Part shown: positions 7,494 through 14,957 of the stretch, one piece after another
How positions within the stretch are numbered: position 1 is the first letter of the stretch
Layout of the letters: each line of letters opens with the position of its first letter
Assembly: GCA_012727685.1 (NCBI GenBank)
Contig: JAAYGO010000240.1
Span: 1 to 20,156 of the forward strand
Direction: 5' to 3'
Source: Bacillota bacterium
GTDB lineage: Bacteria > Bacillota > Dethiobacteria > DTU022
DNA: 20,156 bases
Notes under the pieces: model-generated
Told to the model about the DNA's origin: nothing
Databases searched by the model: none
What the model saw: the letters and a program-made list of their open reading frames with translations, nothing else
Translations under genes and position numbers: made by a program

Positions 7494-7745
7494 CGCTCCC
7501 GCGGTACCACCCTTTTAGCCTCGCGCTAATACGCAAGGGGCCGCTTCTGTTTTCTTTATAACGGTCGCACCGCCCGTGTCTACTTTCGAAAAAGCTCGAT
7601 TTGGCACGGGAACTCCCGGGGGATGTTCAGCGATAACGCTTTACCGGCTTCCACCTTTTCTCCGGCTCTCTGCAAAAAGCAAAAATTACCGCCTACTGGC
7701 CCGTTCATGGTCGGTAAGGATTAATCTGTATACATCTTCAACTGC
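7463..7745 (-). promoter_or_regulatory. Isoleucine T-box leader of ileS
   Basis: On the minus strand the leader has the standard parts in order. A Stem I distal region contains GGGCCAGTAGG between TTACCG and CGGTAA (about 7718-7686). GAGAGCCGG lies at 7670-7662. A specifier loop with CTGAACATCC places the likely isoleucine codon ATC at 7624-7622. GAAAGTAGACACGGGCGGTGCGACCG-like sequence forms the Stem III region. The 14-base T box AGGGTGGTACCGCG starts at 7513. Its UGGU would pair with the ACCA end of uncharged tRNA-Ile. The competing terminator is at 7493-7463. Uncharged tRNA-Ile should stabilise the antiterminator and allow ileS transcription. Confidence 0.93.
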
Positions 7746-7750
7746 TTTCT

Positions 7751-7780
7751 ATTATATCAAGCGCCTTGCAGCTAAAGCAA
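7751..7780 (-). promoter_or_regulatory. Housekeeping-type promoter of ileS leader
   Basis: Minus-strand TTGCTT (7780-7775) and a perfect TATAAT (7756-7751) are 18 nt apart. They lie just upstream of the first T-box leader elements and 70 nt past the divIVA stop. A SigA-type promoter here gives the leader a usual length of about 280 nt before the terminator. Confidence 0.7.
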
Positions 7781-7849
7781 GTCCGATTAGCCAGGATCTG
7801 CCTCTACAGAGTATATCCAGGCGGATATAAACTCATGCACAAGGCCGTC

Positions 7850-8323
7850 CTAATCATTGTCGGCCTGCGGCGGCTCCATCCAGTCTTCCATTTCCAGGGC
7901 GGAAAGCTGGGCCTCGAGAAAAGAACGAAAACGCATTTTGAAGACCTGGGCCTGCTTGAAGAGCTCTTCATGTTCGGCCAGCACCTTGCTGGAGCGATAG
8001 CGGGCATCTTCGATAATGCGCTGCGCTTCGCGTTCCGCCTCGCGCCGGATCAGGTCAGCTTCCCGGTTGGCGTTCTGTTTAACCTCCTCTGCGGTTTCCT
8101 GGGCCACCAGGATGGCGTTGTGCATGGTCTCCTCCAGCTTCTGGTAGCTCTTCAGCTTCTCATTGAGCTGGTGAATCTGCTCCTTTAGCTCCATGTTCTC
8201 CCGCAGCAGTTGCTCCATTTCCTTGGCAACCTGATCCAGAAATTCGTTGACATCCTCCACCAGATAACCGCGAAATGATCGCTCGAATTCTTTGTTATGA
8301 ATATCCATTGGCGTTAAACCCAT
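7850..8323 (-). CDS. divIVA: Cell-division/polarity protein DivIVA
   Basis: DivIVA binds negatively curved membrane at septa and poles and positions partners such as MinJ/MinCD and, in sporulation, chromosome-anchoring proteins. The sequence starts LTPMDIHNKEFERSFRGYLVEDVNEFLDQV, the conserved membrane-binding N-terminal domain. A long coiled coil (heptad-rich, about residues 30-140) rich in E, K, Q and A follows. The length of 157 residues is normal. Two in-frame ATGs (8326 and 8323) follow GGGGGT; the second has the better spacing. Position after ylmH and before ileS matches the Bacillus order. A Spo0A-box-like sequence is in its 65-nt upstream gap. Confidence 0.95.
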   Translation of the reverse strand: MGLTPMDIHNKEFERSFRGYLVEDVNEFLDQVAKEMEQLLRENMELKEQIHQLNEKLKSYQKLEETMHNAILVAQETAEEVKQNANREADLIRREAEREAQRIIEDARYRSSKVLAEHEELFKQAQVFKMRFRSFLEAQLSALEMEDWMEPPQADND

Positions 8324-8355
8324 CATTTAACCCCCTTTAGAATCATTAAATTAAA

Positions 8356-8367
8356 TTATTCGACAAA
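8356..8367 (-). promoter_or_regulatory. Candidate Spo0A (0A) box upstream of divIVA
   Basis: Minus-strand TTTGTCGAATAA contains the exact 0A core TGTCGAA and matches the extended consensus TTTGTCGAAAAA at 11 of 12 positions. It lies about 35 nt upstream of divIVA in an AT-rich gap. No convincing promoter hexamers are positioned with it, so function is uncertain. Confidence 0.4.
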
Positions 8368-8388
8368 TATATCCCTGATCCTGCCTAT

Positions 8389-9165
8389 TTAGCTATACTT
8401 TTTAAGATTGAGGCGAAGGCGTCCCTTGCGCGTTTCACCGGCCACCGCCAGCAGCTCCAGGCGGCCGCGTCCCTGCAGGGAAATTAGATCACCTTCCCGC
8501 AATTGATAAGCAGGGGTATCGACGGGGCGCCAGTTCACCTTGACCAGCCCGCCCTTGATTAAAAGGACCGCCCGGGAGCGGGAGATGCCAAAGCCCAGGG
8601 CCATGACCGCATCGAGGCGCAAGCCGGCTACGGTCCCGCGAATCTCCTTCCCCTCCCCGCCGAGCAGCGGCAGCGCCGCGGGATTGGCGGGGAGGCATTC
8701 CACCGGCATCTGCCCCACCCGGGTTAGCTGCGCGCAGATAAAATCCGTCTTGGACTGGTCGACCATCACCGCTGCCCTGTCGTCCGGAAGCATCACAATA
8801 TCTCCGACCTGGTCGCGGCGCAAGCCCAGGCCCAGCACAGCTCCCAGATAATCGCGGTGCCCCAGCCCGGCATCAGTTGCCGCCGGGCTGACGAGAAGGC
8901 AGGCCACCTCCGGGAGTATTCCCGGCTGGGAGGCCGGAAAGATCCGCAGGCGCACCCTTTCCGCCCCCGGATAGCCCCCGTAAGCGAGCGAAGCGAGATG
9001 GCTATGCTCCTTTAAAAGCTTTGCCGCCAGTTCCTGCTGGATCGGATCCAGGAACGCAGTCTGAAAACCGGCGTTCCCCTGGAGAGATTTCAGCTTATGC
9101 TCAAAAGCGGAGTACCATTTCTGCTCGCTTTCGGTTAAAGGCCCCTGGTGCCTTGTTGAAGTCAT
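8389..9165 (-). CDS. ylmH: YlmH-family RNA-binding protein with S4 domain
   Basis: The protein of 258 residues has the YlmH layout: an N-terminal alpha/beta region, a middle domain with HRDYLGAVLGLGLRRDQVGDI, and a C-terminal S4 domain (about residues 180-245). The S4 domain shows RLDAVMALGFGISRSRAVLLIKGGLVKVNWRPV. Homologues bind the ribosome/50S subunit and have been linked to rescue of stalled translation; in Gram-positives the gene is tied to division by location. I chose ATG at 9165, four nt after the yggT stop, with GGTGGT upstream. A longer in-frame start (TTG, 9183) would overlap yggT and add six residues. It is probably co-transcribed with yggT and divIVA. Confidence 0.92.
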   Translation of the reverse strand: MTSTRHQGPLTESEQKWYSAFEHKLKSLQGNAGFQTAFLDPIQQELAAKLLKEHSHLASLAYGGYPGAERVRLRIFPASQPGILPEVACLLVSPAATDAGLGHRDYLGAVLGLGLRRDQVGDIVMLPDDRAAVMVDQSKTDFICAQLTRVGQMPVECLPANPAALPLLGGEGKEIRGTVAGLRLDAVMALGFGISRSRAVLLIKGGLVKVNWRPVDTPAYQLREGDLISLQGRGRLELLAVAGETRKGRLRLNLKKYS

Positions 9166-9169
9166 TGCT

Positions 9170-9466
9170 TTACCACCGCCCAAACCTGAAGAAATACTGC
9201 GCCACGAGATTGCGGAGCAGATTTAGCAAAAAGAGCAGGAGCAGGGGAGAGAGATCCAGGTAGCCCATTCCCATCCTGACAGGCGGGATCACGCGGCGCA
9301 GCGGCGCCAGCAGCGGCTCGGTCAGGCCGTAGAGCACGCGATAAATATTGTTCATGGTCGGGTTGCGATAAAAGGAAGCCTGGAACCAGGAGAGAATGAT
9401 CCGCGCAAGCAGGATATAAGTATAAATTTGTATGAAATGGATTAGACTTGTCCCTAAAATGTAGAT
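9170..9466 (-). CDS. yggT: YggT/YlmG-family membrane protein, non-NTG start
   Basis: The frame encodes ILGTSLIHFIQIYTYILLARIILSWF, then YRNPTMNNIYRVLYGLTEPLLAPLRRVIPP, then LDLSPLLLLFLLNLLRNLV. This is the two-helix YggT domain with the conserved LTEP and PxxxLDLSP features. Homologues are small membrane proteins tied to division, plastid nucleoid or osmotic phenotypes; molecular function is unclear. An in-frame TAA at 9484-9482 closes the frame just upstream, and no ATG, GTG or TTG occurs before the internal ATG at 9355. That ATG would delete the first helix. A perfect AAAGGAGG at 9483-9476 points to the non-standard codons ATC (9466, nine nt later) or ATT (9460). I used ATC, giving 98 residues. 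A sequencing error or lost start remains possible. Confidence 0.8.
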   Translation of the reverse strand: MYILGTSLIHFIQIYTYILLARIILSWFQASFYRNPTMNNIYRVLYGLTEPLLAPLRRVIPPVRMGMGYLDLSPLLLLFLLNLLRNLVAQYFFRFGRW

Positions 9467-9502
9467 TTGATGATTCCTCCTTTAAATCTGCGCCGGCTGA
9501 CT

Positions 9503-10174
9503 TTAACCGTGCGGCCCAAAGAGGGCGGTCCCTACCCTGACTATGGTCGCCCCTTCTTCCACCGCCACCCGGTAATCGTTGGTCATGCCCATGGAGAGAT
9601 GCTCCAATTGCATATCCGGCACAGAGCATTGCTGCTGCAGCAGGCGCAGCCCCCGGAAAACGGGCCTGGCTTCCTCCGGATCTTCCACCCACGGTGCCAT
9701 CGCCATCAATCCCCGCACCTTAATGCGGGTCATGGCACGCAGAGCCGTTAGAAAGTCGGGCAGTTCACCGGGATCCAGGCCGTATTTGCCCTTTTCCCTC
9801 GCTACGTTCACCTGGACAAGGACATTTACGTATCGATCCAGGCGTTCGCCCCAGTGCTGCAGCGCCTCCGCCAGCCTAAAACTGTCCAGGGAATGGATCA
9901 GCGCGAAGCGCGGCAGCACCTCTTTGACCTTGTTTGTTTGCAGGTGGCCGATAAAATGCCAGCTTTGGTCTGGAAAGGCATCAACCTTGGCCCTGGCCTC
10001 CTGCAGGCGATTTTCTCCAAAATCGTGCAGCCCCAAGGCAATGGCCTGGCGGATCTGGTCCAGCCCCACTGTTTTTGTCACCGCCACCAGCTTCACTGCA
10101 GCCGGATCCCGGCCGGCCTTTGAAGCGGCGGCGGCAATTGCCGCATTCACCTCATTCAAGCGCTCCGCAAGCAT
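9503..10174 (-). CDS. ylmE: YggS/YlmE-family PLP-binding protein
   Basis: This protein of 223 residues is a single-domain PLP-binding TIM barrel of the PLPBP/COG0325 family. It has the PLP lysine in VAVTKTV (about K34), HDFGENRLQEA, WHFIGHLQTNK, and the late SMGMTNDY and EEGATIVRVGTALFG phosphate-binding segments. Homologues handle vitamin B6 homeostasis and affect amino-acid pools; no reaction is firmly assigned. The start is ATG at 10174, six nt after AAGGAG; GTG at 10177 is possible but too close. In Bacillus the next gene would be sepF. Here only 36 nt separate the stop from the yggT frame, so sepF is absent from this position. Confidence 0.94.
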   Translation of the reverse strand: MLAERLNEVNAAIAAAASKAGRDPAAVKLVAVTKTVGLDQIRQAIALGLHDFGENRLQEARAKVDAFPDQSWHFIGHLQTNKVKEVLPRFALIHSLDSFRLAEALQHWGERLDRYVNVLVQVNVAREKGKYGLDPGELPDFLTALRAMTRIKVRGLMAMAPWVEDPEEARPVFRGLRLLQQQCSVPDMQLEHLSMGMTNDYRVAVEEGATIVRVGTALFGPHG

Positions 10175-10226
10175 CACAGGCTCCTTCGAGTAAACAAGAT
10201 CACCGGCTCACCCAAATATAATCTAT

Positions 10227-10235
10227 ATTATACCA
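10227..10235 (-). promoter_or_regulatory. Extended -10 promoter before ylmE
   Basis: Minus-strand TGGTATAAT is a perfect extended -10 (TGn plus TATAAT), about 50 nt upstream of the ylmE start. It sits in an 89-92 nt AT-rich gap after the HlyD-like gene. No clear -35 is present, which extended -10 promoters tolerate. It could start a ylmE-yggT-ylmH-divIVA transcript. Confidence 0.5.
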
Positions 10236-10266
10236 TACAAATAAAGGCAATCCTTCTTTACCGCTC

Positions 10267-11403
10267 TTAATTAAGCCTTTGTCCCTCTTCTACCAGCCCG
10301 GGACGGCCGATCACCAGACTGTCCGGCGCCAGCCCCTCCACCAGGGCCTTTCCATCCCTCTGCGCAATGACGGTGACCGGAACAAAAACGATGAGGCCTC
10401 CCCGGTTGACCAGGACCCCCCTTTCCTCCCCCTTTTCCGTCAACGCTGCCGCCGGTATAATCATCCCGTATTGTTTCCGCAGGAGAATGCGCGAACCGCT
10501 CCAGCGCATCTGCTCGAAGCCGGGTATTTCCTGGTCAATCCTGTATGTAAGGCGCACTTCACCGGCAGCGGCGTCGATGGCCAGCTTTTCTAGCACCGCT
10601 GCCACCGGGTTGTCCGGGGCCCCGTCAAAGTAAATGGTGACCGCTTCGTGGGCCGCCGCCGTTCGCCCCCGATCCAGGGGAAGAACAACATGGTATTTCC
10701 AGCTCCAGTTATTGACGATTTTTAACAGGGGCTCACCGCGCTCCACAAACTGCCCCTCGACCGGAGCCGGAGCGGGCGGACGGGCCAGGATCGTTTCCTT
10801 TGGCAGGTAAGCCTCCTCCCAGAGCGGCTCCCAGCCGTCGATATAATAAGAAAGCAGCCCCGCCGCTTCGCTGGTCAGGGTCACCGTCTCGTCATACCAG
10901 GGCGGGACCTCCCCGCTGAAAATCAGCGGCTCCGCCGCATCTTCCCGGCCGCTCCCGCCTGCGCGGAGCTCATGGAAAAATTTCTCCACCTTCTCCCATA
11001 GGCCGGGCATAAAAGTCTCATCTTCATTGAGCAGCGCCGTGGCTTCTTCCCGGGAGAGCAGCAGAATGGTTGCCAGTTCCTTCCCTGCGGGCACCCTTTC
11101 CCCGGGCGGGGCCATCGCCACAATGATTCCGGAGACAGGGGCGCTTAGCACCTGCTCCTGCCGGGTCACCACGCCTGCCGCCTCGATGCTGTGCTCGAGG
11201 TAGTCCAGCCTAGGTGTGGCGATCTGCAGGCGCCGCACCAGAAAGAAGTTGCCGGTCCAGTGATAGCTGACCAGCAGCACCAGGACAGCAACCAGCCCCA
11301 CGGCCAGGTAATAAAGGGCGGTCCGGGTATGGCTAACACCGCGCCCTTCCCCCCGGATCACCTTAAACTTTCTTTTCTGCACCATGGAGCGGCGGCTGCT
11401 CAA
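10267..11403 (-). CDS. HlyD-like membrane-fusion (periplasmic adaptor-type) protein
   Basis: The 378-residue protein has a basic cytoplasmic N-terminus (about 1-28), one membrane segment at about 29-48 (LYYLAVGLVAVLVLLVSYHW) and a large extracytoplasmic part. The latter contains LSAPVSGIIVAMAPPGERVPAGKELATIL, a barrel-sandwich (lipoyl-like) half typical of HlyD proteins. The second half appears at GQFVERGEPLLKIVNN, with beta-rich sequence to the end. No ATPase or permease gene is adjacent, so a transport role is not shown. The start is TTG at 11403 with GAGGGT eight nt upstream; the in-frame ATG at 11385 lacks a binding site. Nineteen nt separate it from pgeF. I recall similar genes annotated as putative membrane fusion proteins in this cluster in Peptococcaceae. 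Its place among division genes suggests an envelope role, which is inference. Confidence 0.75.
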   Translation of the reverse strand: MSSRRSMVQKRKFKVIRGEGRGVSHTRTALYYLAVGLVAVLVLLVSYHWTGNFFLVRRLQIATPRLDYLEHSIEAAGVVTRQEQVLSAPVSGIIVAMAPPGERVPAGKELATILLLSREEATALLNEDETFMPGLWEKVEKFFHELRAGGSGREDAAEPLIFSGEVPPWYDETVTLTSEAAGLLSYYIDGWEPLWEEAYLPKETILARPPAPAPVEGQFVERGEPLLKIVNNWSWKYHVVLPLDRGRTAAAHEAVTIYFDGAPDNPVAAVLEKLAIDAAAGEVRLTYRIDQEIPGFEQMRWSGSRILLRKQYGMIIPAAALTEKGEERGVLVNRGGLIVFVPVTVIAQRDGKALVEGLAPDSLVIGRPGLVEEGQRLN

Positions 11404-11422
11404 CAGATATTACCCTCTATGT

Positions 11423-12256
11423 TCAAGGTTTGATGGCCATAAAGCCGAGCATGCGTCCGGTTACCCCGCCATCGCGGCGGTATGAATAAAACAGGTCGGC
11501 CCGGCAGCTTGAACACCAGCTGGAGCCGGCAATGTTTTCTTCCCGCAGGCCGGCGTCGCGAAGCTGGCGCCAATTTATTTCTGCCAGGTCGAGGTAAAAT
11601 GAGCCGTCCGGTGAAGCTTTGATCAGATAAGGGGCACCGTCCCATCCGGAGGCACGAAAGCTTTCCGCCACCTCGCTGCCGACCCGGTAGCACTTACCGC
11701 AGATGCCGGGGCTGATAGCAGCTAAAATGGTGGCCGGGTCAACGGCGAAATGCTTGACGAGGTATCCCACCACCTTGCGGGCCATGCCGCCTCTGGTCCC
11801 GCGCCAGCCAGCGTGAGCCAGGGCGATCACCCGTTCGCGCGGCGCTAGCAGGAAAAGCAGCAAACAATCGGCGGAGTAGGCTGTCAGCACCACCCCCGGC
11901 GCCGCCGTGACCAGGGCATCACACCGGGCCAGAAAAGTCCCGGGCAAGGCACCGCGGCCGCGCTCCTGTGCCGTGACCCGGGCAATGGCCGTGCCGTGCA
12001 TCTGGATACCGGCCACCACCGCCGCCGGATCATAACCAAAGGGTTCCAGCAGGCGGCGCCGGTTTTCCAGCACCCTTGCCATGGTATCCCCGGTATGAAA
12101 GGCGGTATTCAGGGAGCGAAGGGCTCCGGTGCTGCAGCCCCCGCGGCGGGTCGAAAAGGCGTGATCCACGATGCCGCTTTGCTCGAGCAAAGGTGCCTGC
12201 AAAAAGGCAAGTTCACCCTTTGAGATCAGTTGGAACCCTTTCGCGCTATTGTTCAT
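11423..12256 (-). CDS. pgeF: Peptidoglycan-editing factor PgeF (YlmD/YfiH, laccase-domain)
   Basis: At 277 residues this is the multicopper-oxidase-like PF02578 family. Motifs are QMHG (H87), YSADCLLL (C131), LAHAGWRGT (H148), ISPGICGKCY, and the C-terminal CSSC..LFYSYRRDGGVTGRMLGF. H87, C131 and H148 form the family's conserved metal/active-site triad. E. coli PgeF hydrolyses mis-incorporated L-Ser from UDP-MurNAc-tripeptide and so protects peptidoglycan composition. Other members have purine nucleoside phosphorylase or adenosine deaminase activity. ATG at 12256 follows GAGGT at six nt. It is ylmD by position, here moved next to nrdG with a 57-nt gap, and followed by the HlyD-like gene. Confidence 0.93.
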   Translation of the reverse strand: MNNSAKGFQLISKGELAFLQAPLLEQSGIVDHAFSTRRGGCSTGALRSLNTAFHTGDTMARVLENRRRLLEPFGYDPAAVVAGIQMHGTAIARVTAQERGRGALPGTFLARCDALVTAAPGVVLTAYSADCLLLFLLAPRERVIALAHAGWRGTRGGMARKVVGYLVKHFAVDPATILAAISPGICGKCYRVGSEVAESFRASGWDGAPYLIKASPDGSFYLDLAEINWRQLRDAGLREENIAGSSWCSSCRADLFYSYRRDGGVTGRMLGFMAIKP

Positions 12257-12313
12257 GATTCAACCTCATTAGCAAGGTGCAGGGAAAGGGAGACTGGAAA
12301 GGGGCCGGGATAT

Positions 12314-12829
12314 TTAGAGCCGGCGCCTGGCCTCCCATGGTTGCGGTGCTCCCAGCCGCAGTGAAGCGGGGAGATCGAGAAGGCGCTGGTTTTTCGATCC
12401 CCGGTAGGGCAAGGACAAATCGCGCTCGCCGGCCACGTAAGGGCCGTCCACGAGGAGATCCCCTGCCTCCAGCAGGCGGCTGACGGCCGGTTCACGGTCT
12501 CCCATTGCCAGCAACTGTTCAAAAGTATAACCCGAATAGAGGACGAGGTTCAAGCCCAGGCCCTTGACCTTTTCAGCCAGGTATGCCAGGGGACGGGGCT
12601 GTTCAAAAGGCTCACCCCCGGAAAAGGTGACCCCGTCAATGCCGCGCGCCGCCTTGATGCGCCGCAGCAGATCGGCGGCCGACCAGAGCGTACCGCCGGC
12701 AGGATCATGGGTCTCCGGGTTGTGGCAGCCAGGGCAGCGGTGCGAACAGCCCTGCACAAAGAGAACCAGGCGAATCCCCGGGCCGTCCACGATACTTTCC
12801 GGCACTATTCCGGCTACTTTAAGCTTCAT
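12314..12829 (-). CDS. nrdG: Anaerobic ribonucleotide reductase activating protein NrdG
   Basis: NrdG is the radical-SAM activase that installs the glycyl radical on NrdD. The sequence has VPESIVDGPGIRLVLFVQGC near the start and the CSHRCPGCHNP cluster motif. The latter is CxxxCxxC with C28, C32 and C35, ligands of the 4Fe-4S cluster. TFSGGEPFEQ, the SAM-binding GGE motif, and LVDGPYVAGERD follow. Its length of 171 residues is slightly longer than E. coli NrdG. I chose ATG at 12829, which has GGTGA five nt upstream formed by the end of nrdD. GTG at 12838, overlapping the nrdD stop by four nt, is the alternative. Either way it is translationally close-coupled to nrdD. Confidence 0.94.
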   Translation of the reverse strand: MKLKVAGIVPESIVDGPGIRLVLFVQGCSHRCPGCHNPETHDPAGGTLWSAADLLRRIKAARGIDGVTFSGGEPFEQPRPLAYLAEKVKGLGLNLVLYSGYTFEQLLAMGDREPAVSRLLEAGDLLVDGPYVAGERDLSLPYRGSKNQRLLDLPASLRLGAPQPWEARRRL

Positions 12830-12834
12830 GGCCG

Positions 12835-14922
12835 TCACCGCGGCAGAAAATGGGGCCGGCGATCATTTAACTCATGCCTTTTGGCCGCGTTAAAGCGCTC
12901 TTCGATGGAAAGGTAACCGGTAATGCGCCTGATCCGCCTGATCGCTCCGCTGCCGCATTGGGGGCAGGAGCCGGCGATCACGCCGCTGAATCCACAGCGG
13001 CTGCATTCATCGACCGGGAAGTTGATCCCTCCGTAGCCCATATCTGCGGCAGCCATCTGCCGCACAATCCGGTCCACCGCCTCAAAATTATCTCCGGGGG
13101 GCGCTTCCAGCTCCACATAGCTGATGTGACCGGCATTGCACAGGCGGTGGTACTCTCCTTCCAGGGCGATCTTGTCCGCCATGGTGATGGCAAAATTAAC
13201 GGGCAGGTGGAACGAGTTGGTGTAATAATCCTTATCGGTAATCCCGGGAAGAATGCCGTAGCGCTCCCGGTCAATCTCCACGAAACGGCCGGCCAGGCCC
13301 TCCGCAGGCGTGGCCAGCAGCACGAAATTCAAGTCATATTCCTCGCTGAATTGATCCATCCGGCGGCGCATCTGTTCCACAATATTTAAACCGAGCTGCT
13401 GCGCCTCTGCATCCTCGCCGTGGTGCTTCCCGATGAGCATGCATAGGGTTTCCGCCAGGCCAATAAAGCCGACCGCCAGCGTCCCGTTTTTGATCACCTC
13501 TCTGATCGTATCGTCCTGGCTTAAGTTTTCAGAACCCAGGTACAATTTTTCGCCCATCAGGAACGGCAGATCTTTGACCCGCAAGCGGGATAACACTTCG
13601 AAACGATGCAGCAGTTGGCGGGCAGCCAGGCGCAGGAGGCGGTCCAACTGCACGAAAAAGAGTTCCATCTGGCCGCGGCAACTCAGAGCCAGCCGGGGCA
13701 GGTTAAGGGTGACCGCGGCAATATTGCCGCGGCCCGCGGAAACTTCGGGCCCGTGGCGGTTGGCGATGACGCGGGTGCGGCAGCCCATGTAGGAAACCTC
13801 ATCGCCGTAGGGAGCGTTAAAGGAGCTGTCCATAAAGCTGAACGTCGGGTTCATACGGCGCGCAGCCACCTGCAGCGCCAGTGCATAGAGATCGTAATTG
13901 GGATCTCCGGGGCTGAAGTTAACATGGCGCTTCACCCGGAAAACCAGGTTGGGGAAGACGGGGGTTTCGCCCCGGCCCAGCCCCCTGCCAAAAGCCTCCA
14001 GGACCGCCCTGGCCACCGCACGGCCTTCCGCGGTGGTATCGGTGCCCAGGTTCAAGGAGGAAAAGGGCACCTGGCTTCCAGCCCGGGAACACATCGTATT
14101 CAGATTATAGATCAGGCCTTCCATGGCCTGGTAGATCTCCTCGTAACCGGGTTTAACCTTGAAGCTGCGAATTCCCTCCCCCAGGTCCCGGTCAAAATGG
14201 GGAAAGCTCTGCCCGCCGAACATGTCGTTCTGGTTGCTCTGCAAAATGATCGCCGCCTGCGCCGCCGCGGTGGCGATCCGCTGCGGGGGACGAATATAAC
14301 CGTAGCCGGTGTTAAATCCCTCTTTTAAAAGCCGCCCTAGGTCAATCTGCAGGCAGTTCAAGGTTTTGCTGTAATAATCCAGATCATGGATGTGGAAAGT
14401 GCCGTCCATATGGGCCTGGGCAAATTCTTCCGGCAGGAGATTGCTTAAGTAATATTTTTTACTGGCCGCCGCGGCGATCTGGAACATTTTGGCTGACGGA
14501 GAATTGCTGATATTGGCATTCTCGCGGTTTGTTTCGATCAGGATCTCCTTGACCGCGTCCATCAGGTCGGACTTGGCCTCCCGGATCCGCGTGCGCCGGT
14601 CCCGGTAAAGAATATAGGCCTTGGCCGTCCGGGCATGTCCATTCTCAATGAGGGTCTTTTCCACTGCATCCTGGACCTCTTCCACGGTGGGGATGACCCC
14701 GCTATAGCCGGTAGTGCTCAGGTAGTGGATCACCTGGCCGGTCAGGTTTTCCGCGATTTCCCGGTTGCTGCCCCCAACGGCCCGCACCGCCTTAAAAATC
14801 GCTTCGGTTATTTTGTTCGGGTCAAACGGAACTACACGGCCGTCCCGTTTGCGGATTTCCTGAAAAGGAATCTGGGCTTCTGGCGATTCCTTTCCCGTGA
14901 ACGAAGCAGCGCTCTCTTCCAC
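12835..14922 (-). CDS. nrdD: Anaerobic (class III) ribonucleoside-triphosphate reductase NrdD
   Basis: NrdD reduces ribonucleoside triphosphates to dNTPs using an oxygen-sensitive glycyl radical. The 695-residue protein starts with an ATP-cone allosteric domain at about residues 20-110 (IRKRDGRVVPFDPNKITEAI). The NrdD core follows, with FHIHDLDYY, the LNCLQIDLG and MCSRAGSQVPF cysteine segments, and TGYGYIRPPQ. The C-terminal zinc site uses C640, C643, C653 and C656, and the glycyl-radical loop is RRITGYLS with G669. The start is GTG at 14922 with AGGAGG seven nt upstream. It lies 35 nt downstream of nrdR and is followed by its activase nrdG. All catalytic features are intact. It indicates DNA precursor synthesis under anoxia. 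Confidence 0.97.
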   Translation of the reverse strand: MEESAASFTGKESPEAQIPFQEIRKRDGRVVPFDPNKITEAIFKAVRAVGGSNREIAENLTGQVIHYLSTTGYSGVIPTVEEVQDAVEKTLIENGHARTAKAYILYRDRRTRIREAKSDLMDAVKEILIETNRENANISNSPSAKMFQIAAAASKKYYLSNLLPEEFAQAHMDGTFHIHDLDYYSKTLNCLQIDLGRLLKEGFNTGYGYIRPPQRIATAAAQAAIILQSNQNDMFGGQSFPHFDRDLGEGIRSFKVKPGYEEIYQAMEGLIYNLNTMCSRAGSQVPFSSLNLGTDTTAEGRAVARAVLEAFGRGLGRGETPVFPNLVFRVKRHVNFSPGDPNYDLYALALQVAARRMNPTFSFMDSSFNAPYGDEVSYMGCRTRVIANRHGPEVSAGRGNIAAVTLNLPRLALSCRGQMELFFVQLDRLLRLAARQLLHRFEVLSRLRVKDLPFLMGEKLYLGSENLSQDDTIREVIKNGTLAVGFIGLAETLCMLIGKHHGEDAEAQQLGLNIVEQMRRRMDQFSEEYDLNFVLLATPAEGLAGRFVEIDRERYGILPGITDKDYYTNSFHLPVNFAITMADKIALEGEYHRLCNAGHISYVELEAPPGDNFEAVDRIVRQMAAADMGYGGINFPVDECSRCGFSGVIAGSCPQCGSGAIRRIRRITGYLSIEERFNAAKRHELNDRRPHFLPR

Positions 14923-14957
14923 AAGGTTTCCTCCTCATAGAATATTTATTTATCTAA

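Noticed and set aside
9162..9692. Minus-strand 176-codon frame overlapping ylmE, yggT and ylmH start
   Set aside because: It is out of frame with all three conserved genes it overlaps, and the product is low-complexity.
13606..14328. Plus-strand open frame of 240 codons opposite nrdD
   Set aside because: Shadow of the conserved nrdD core; no family similarity and no convincing start.
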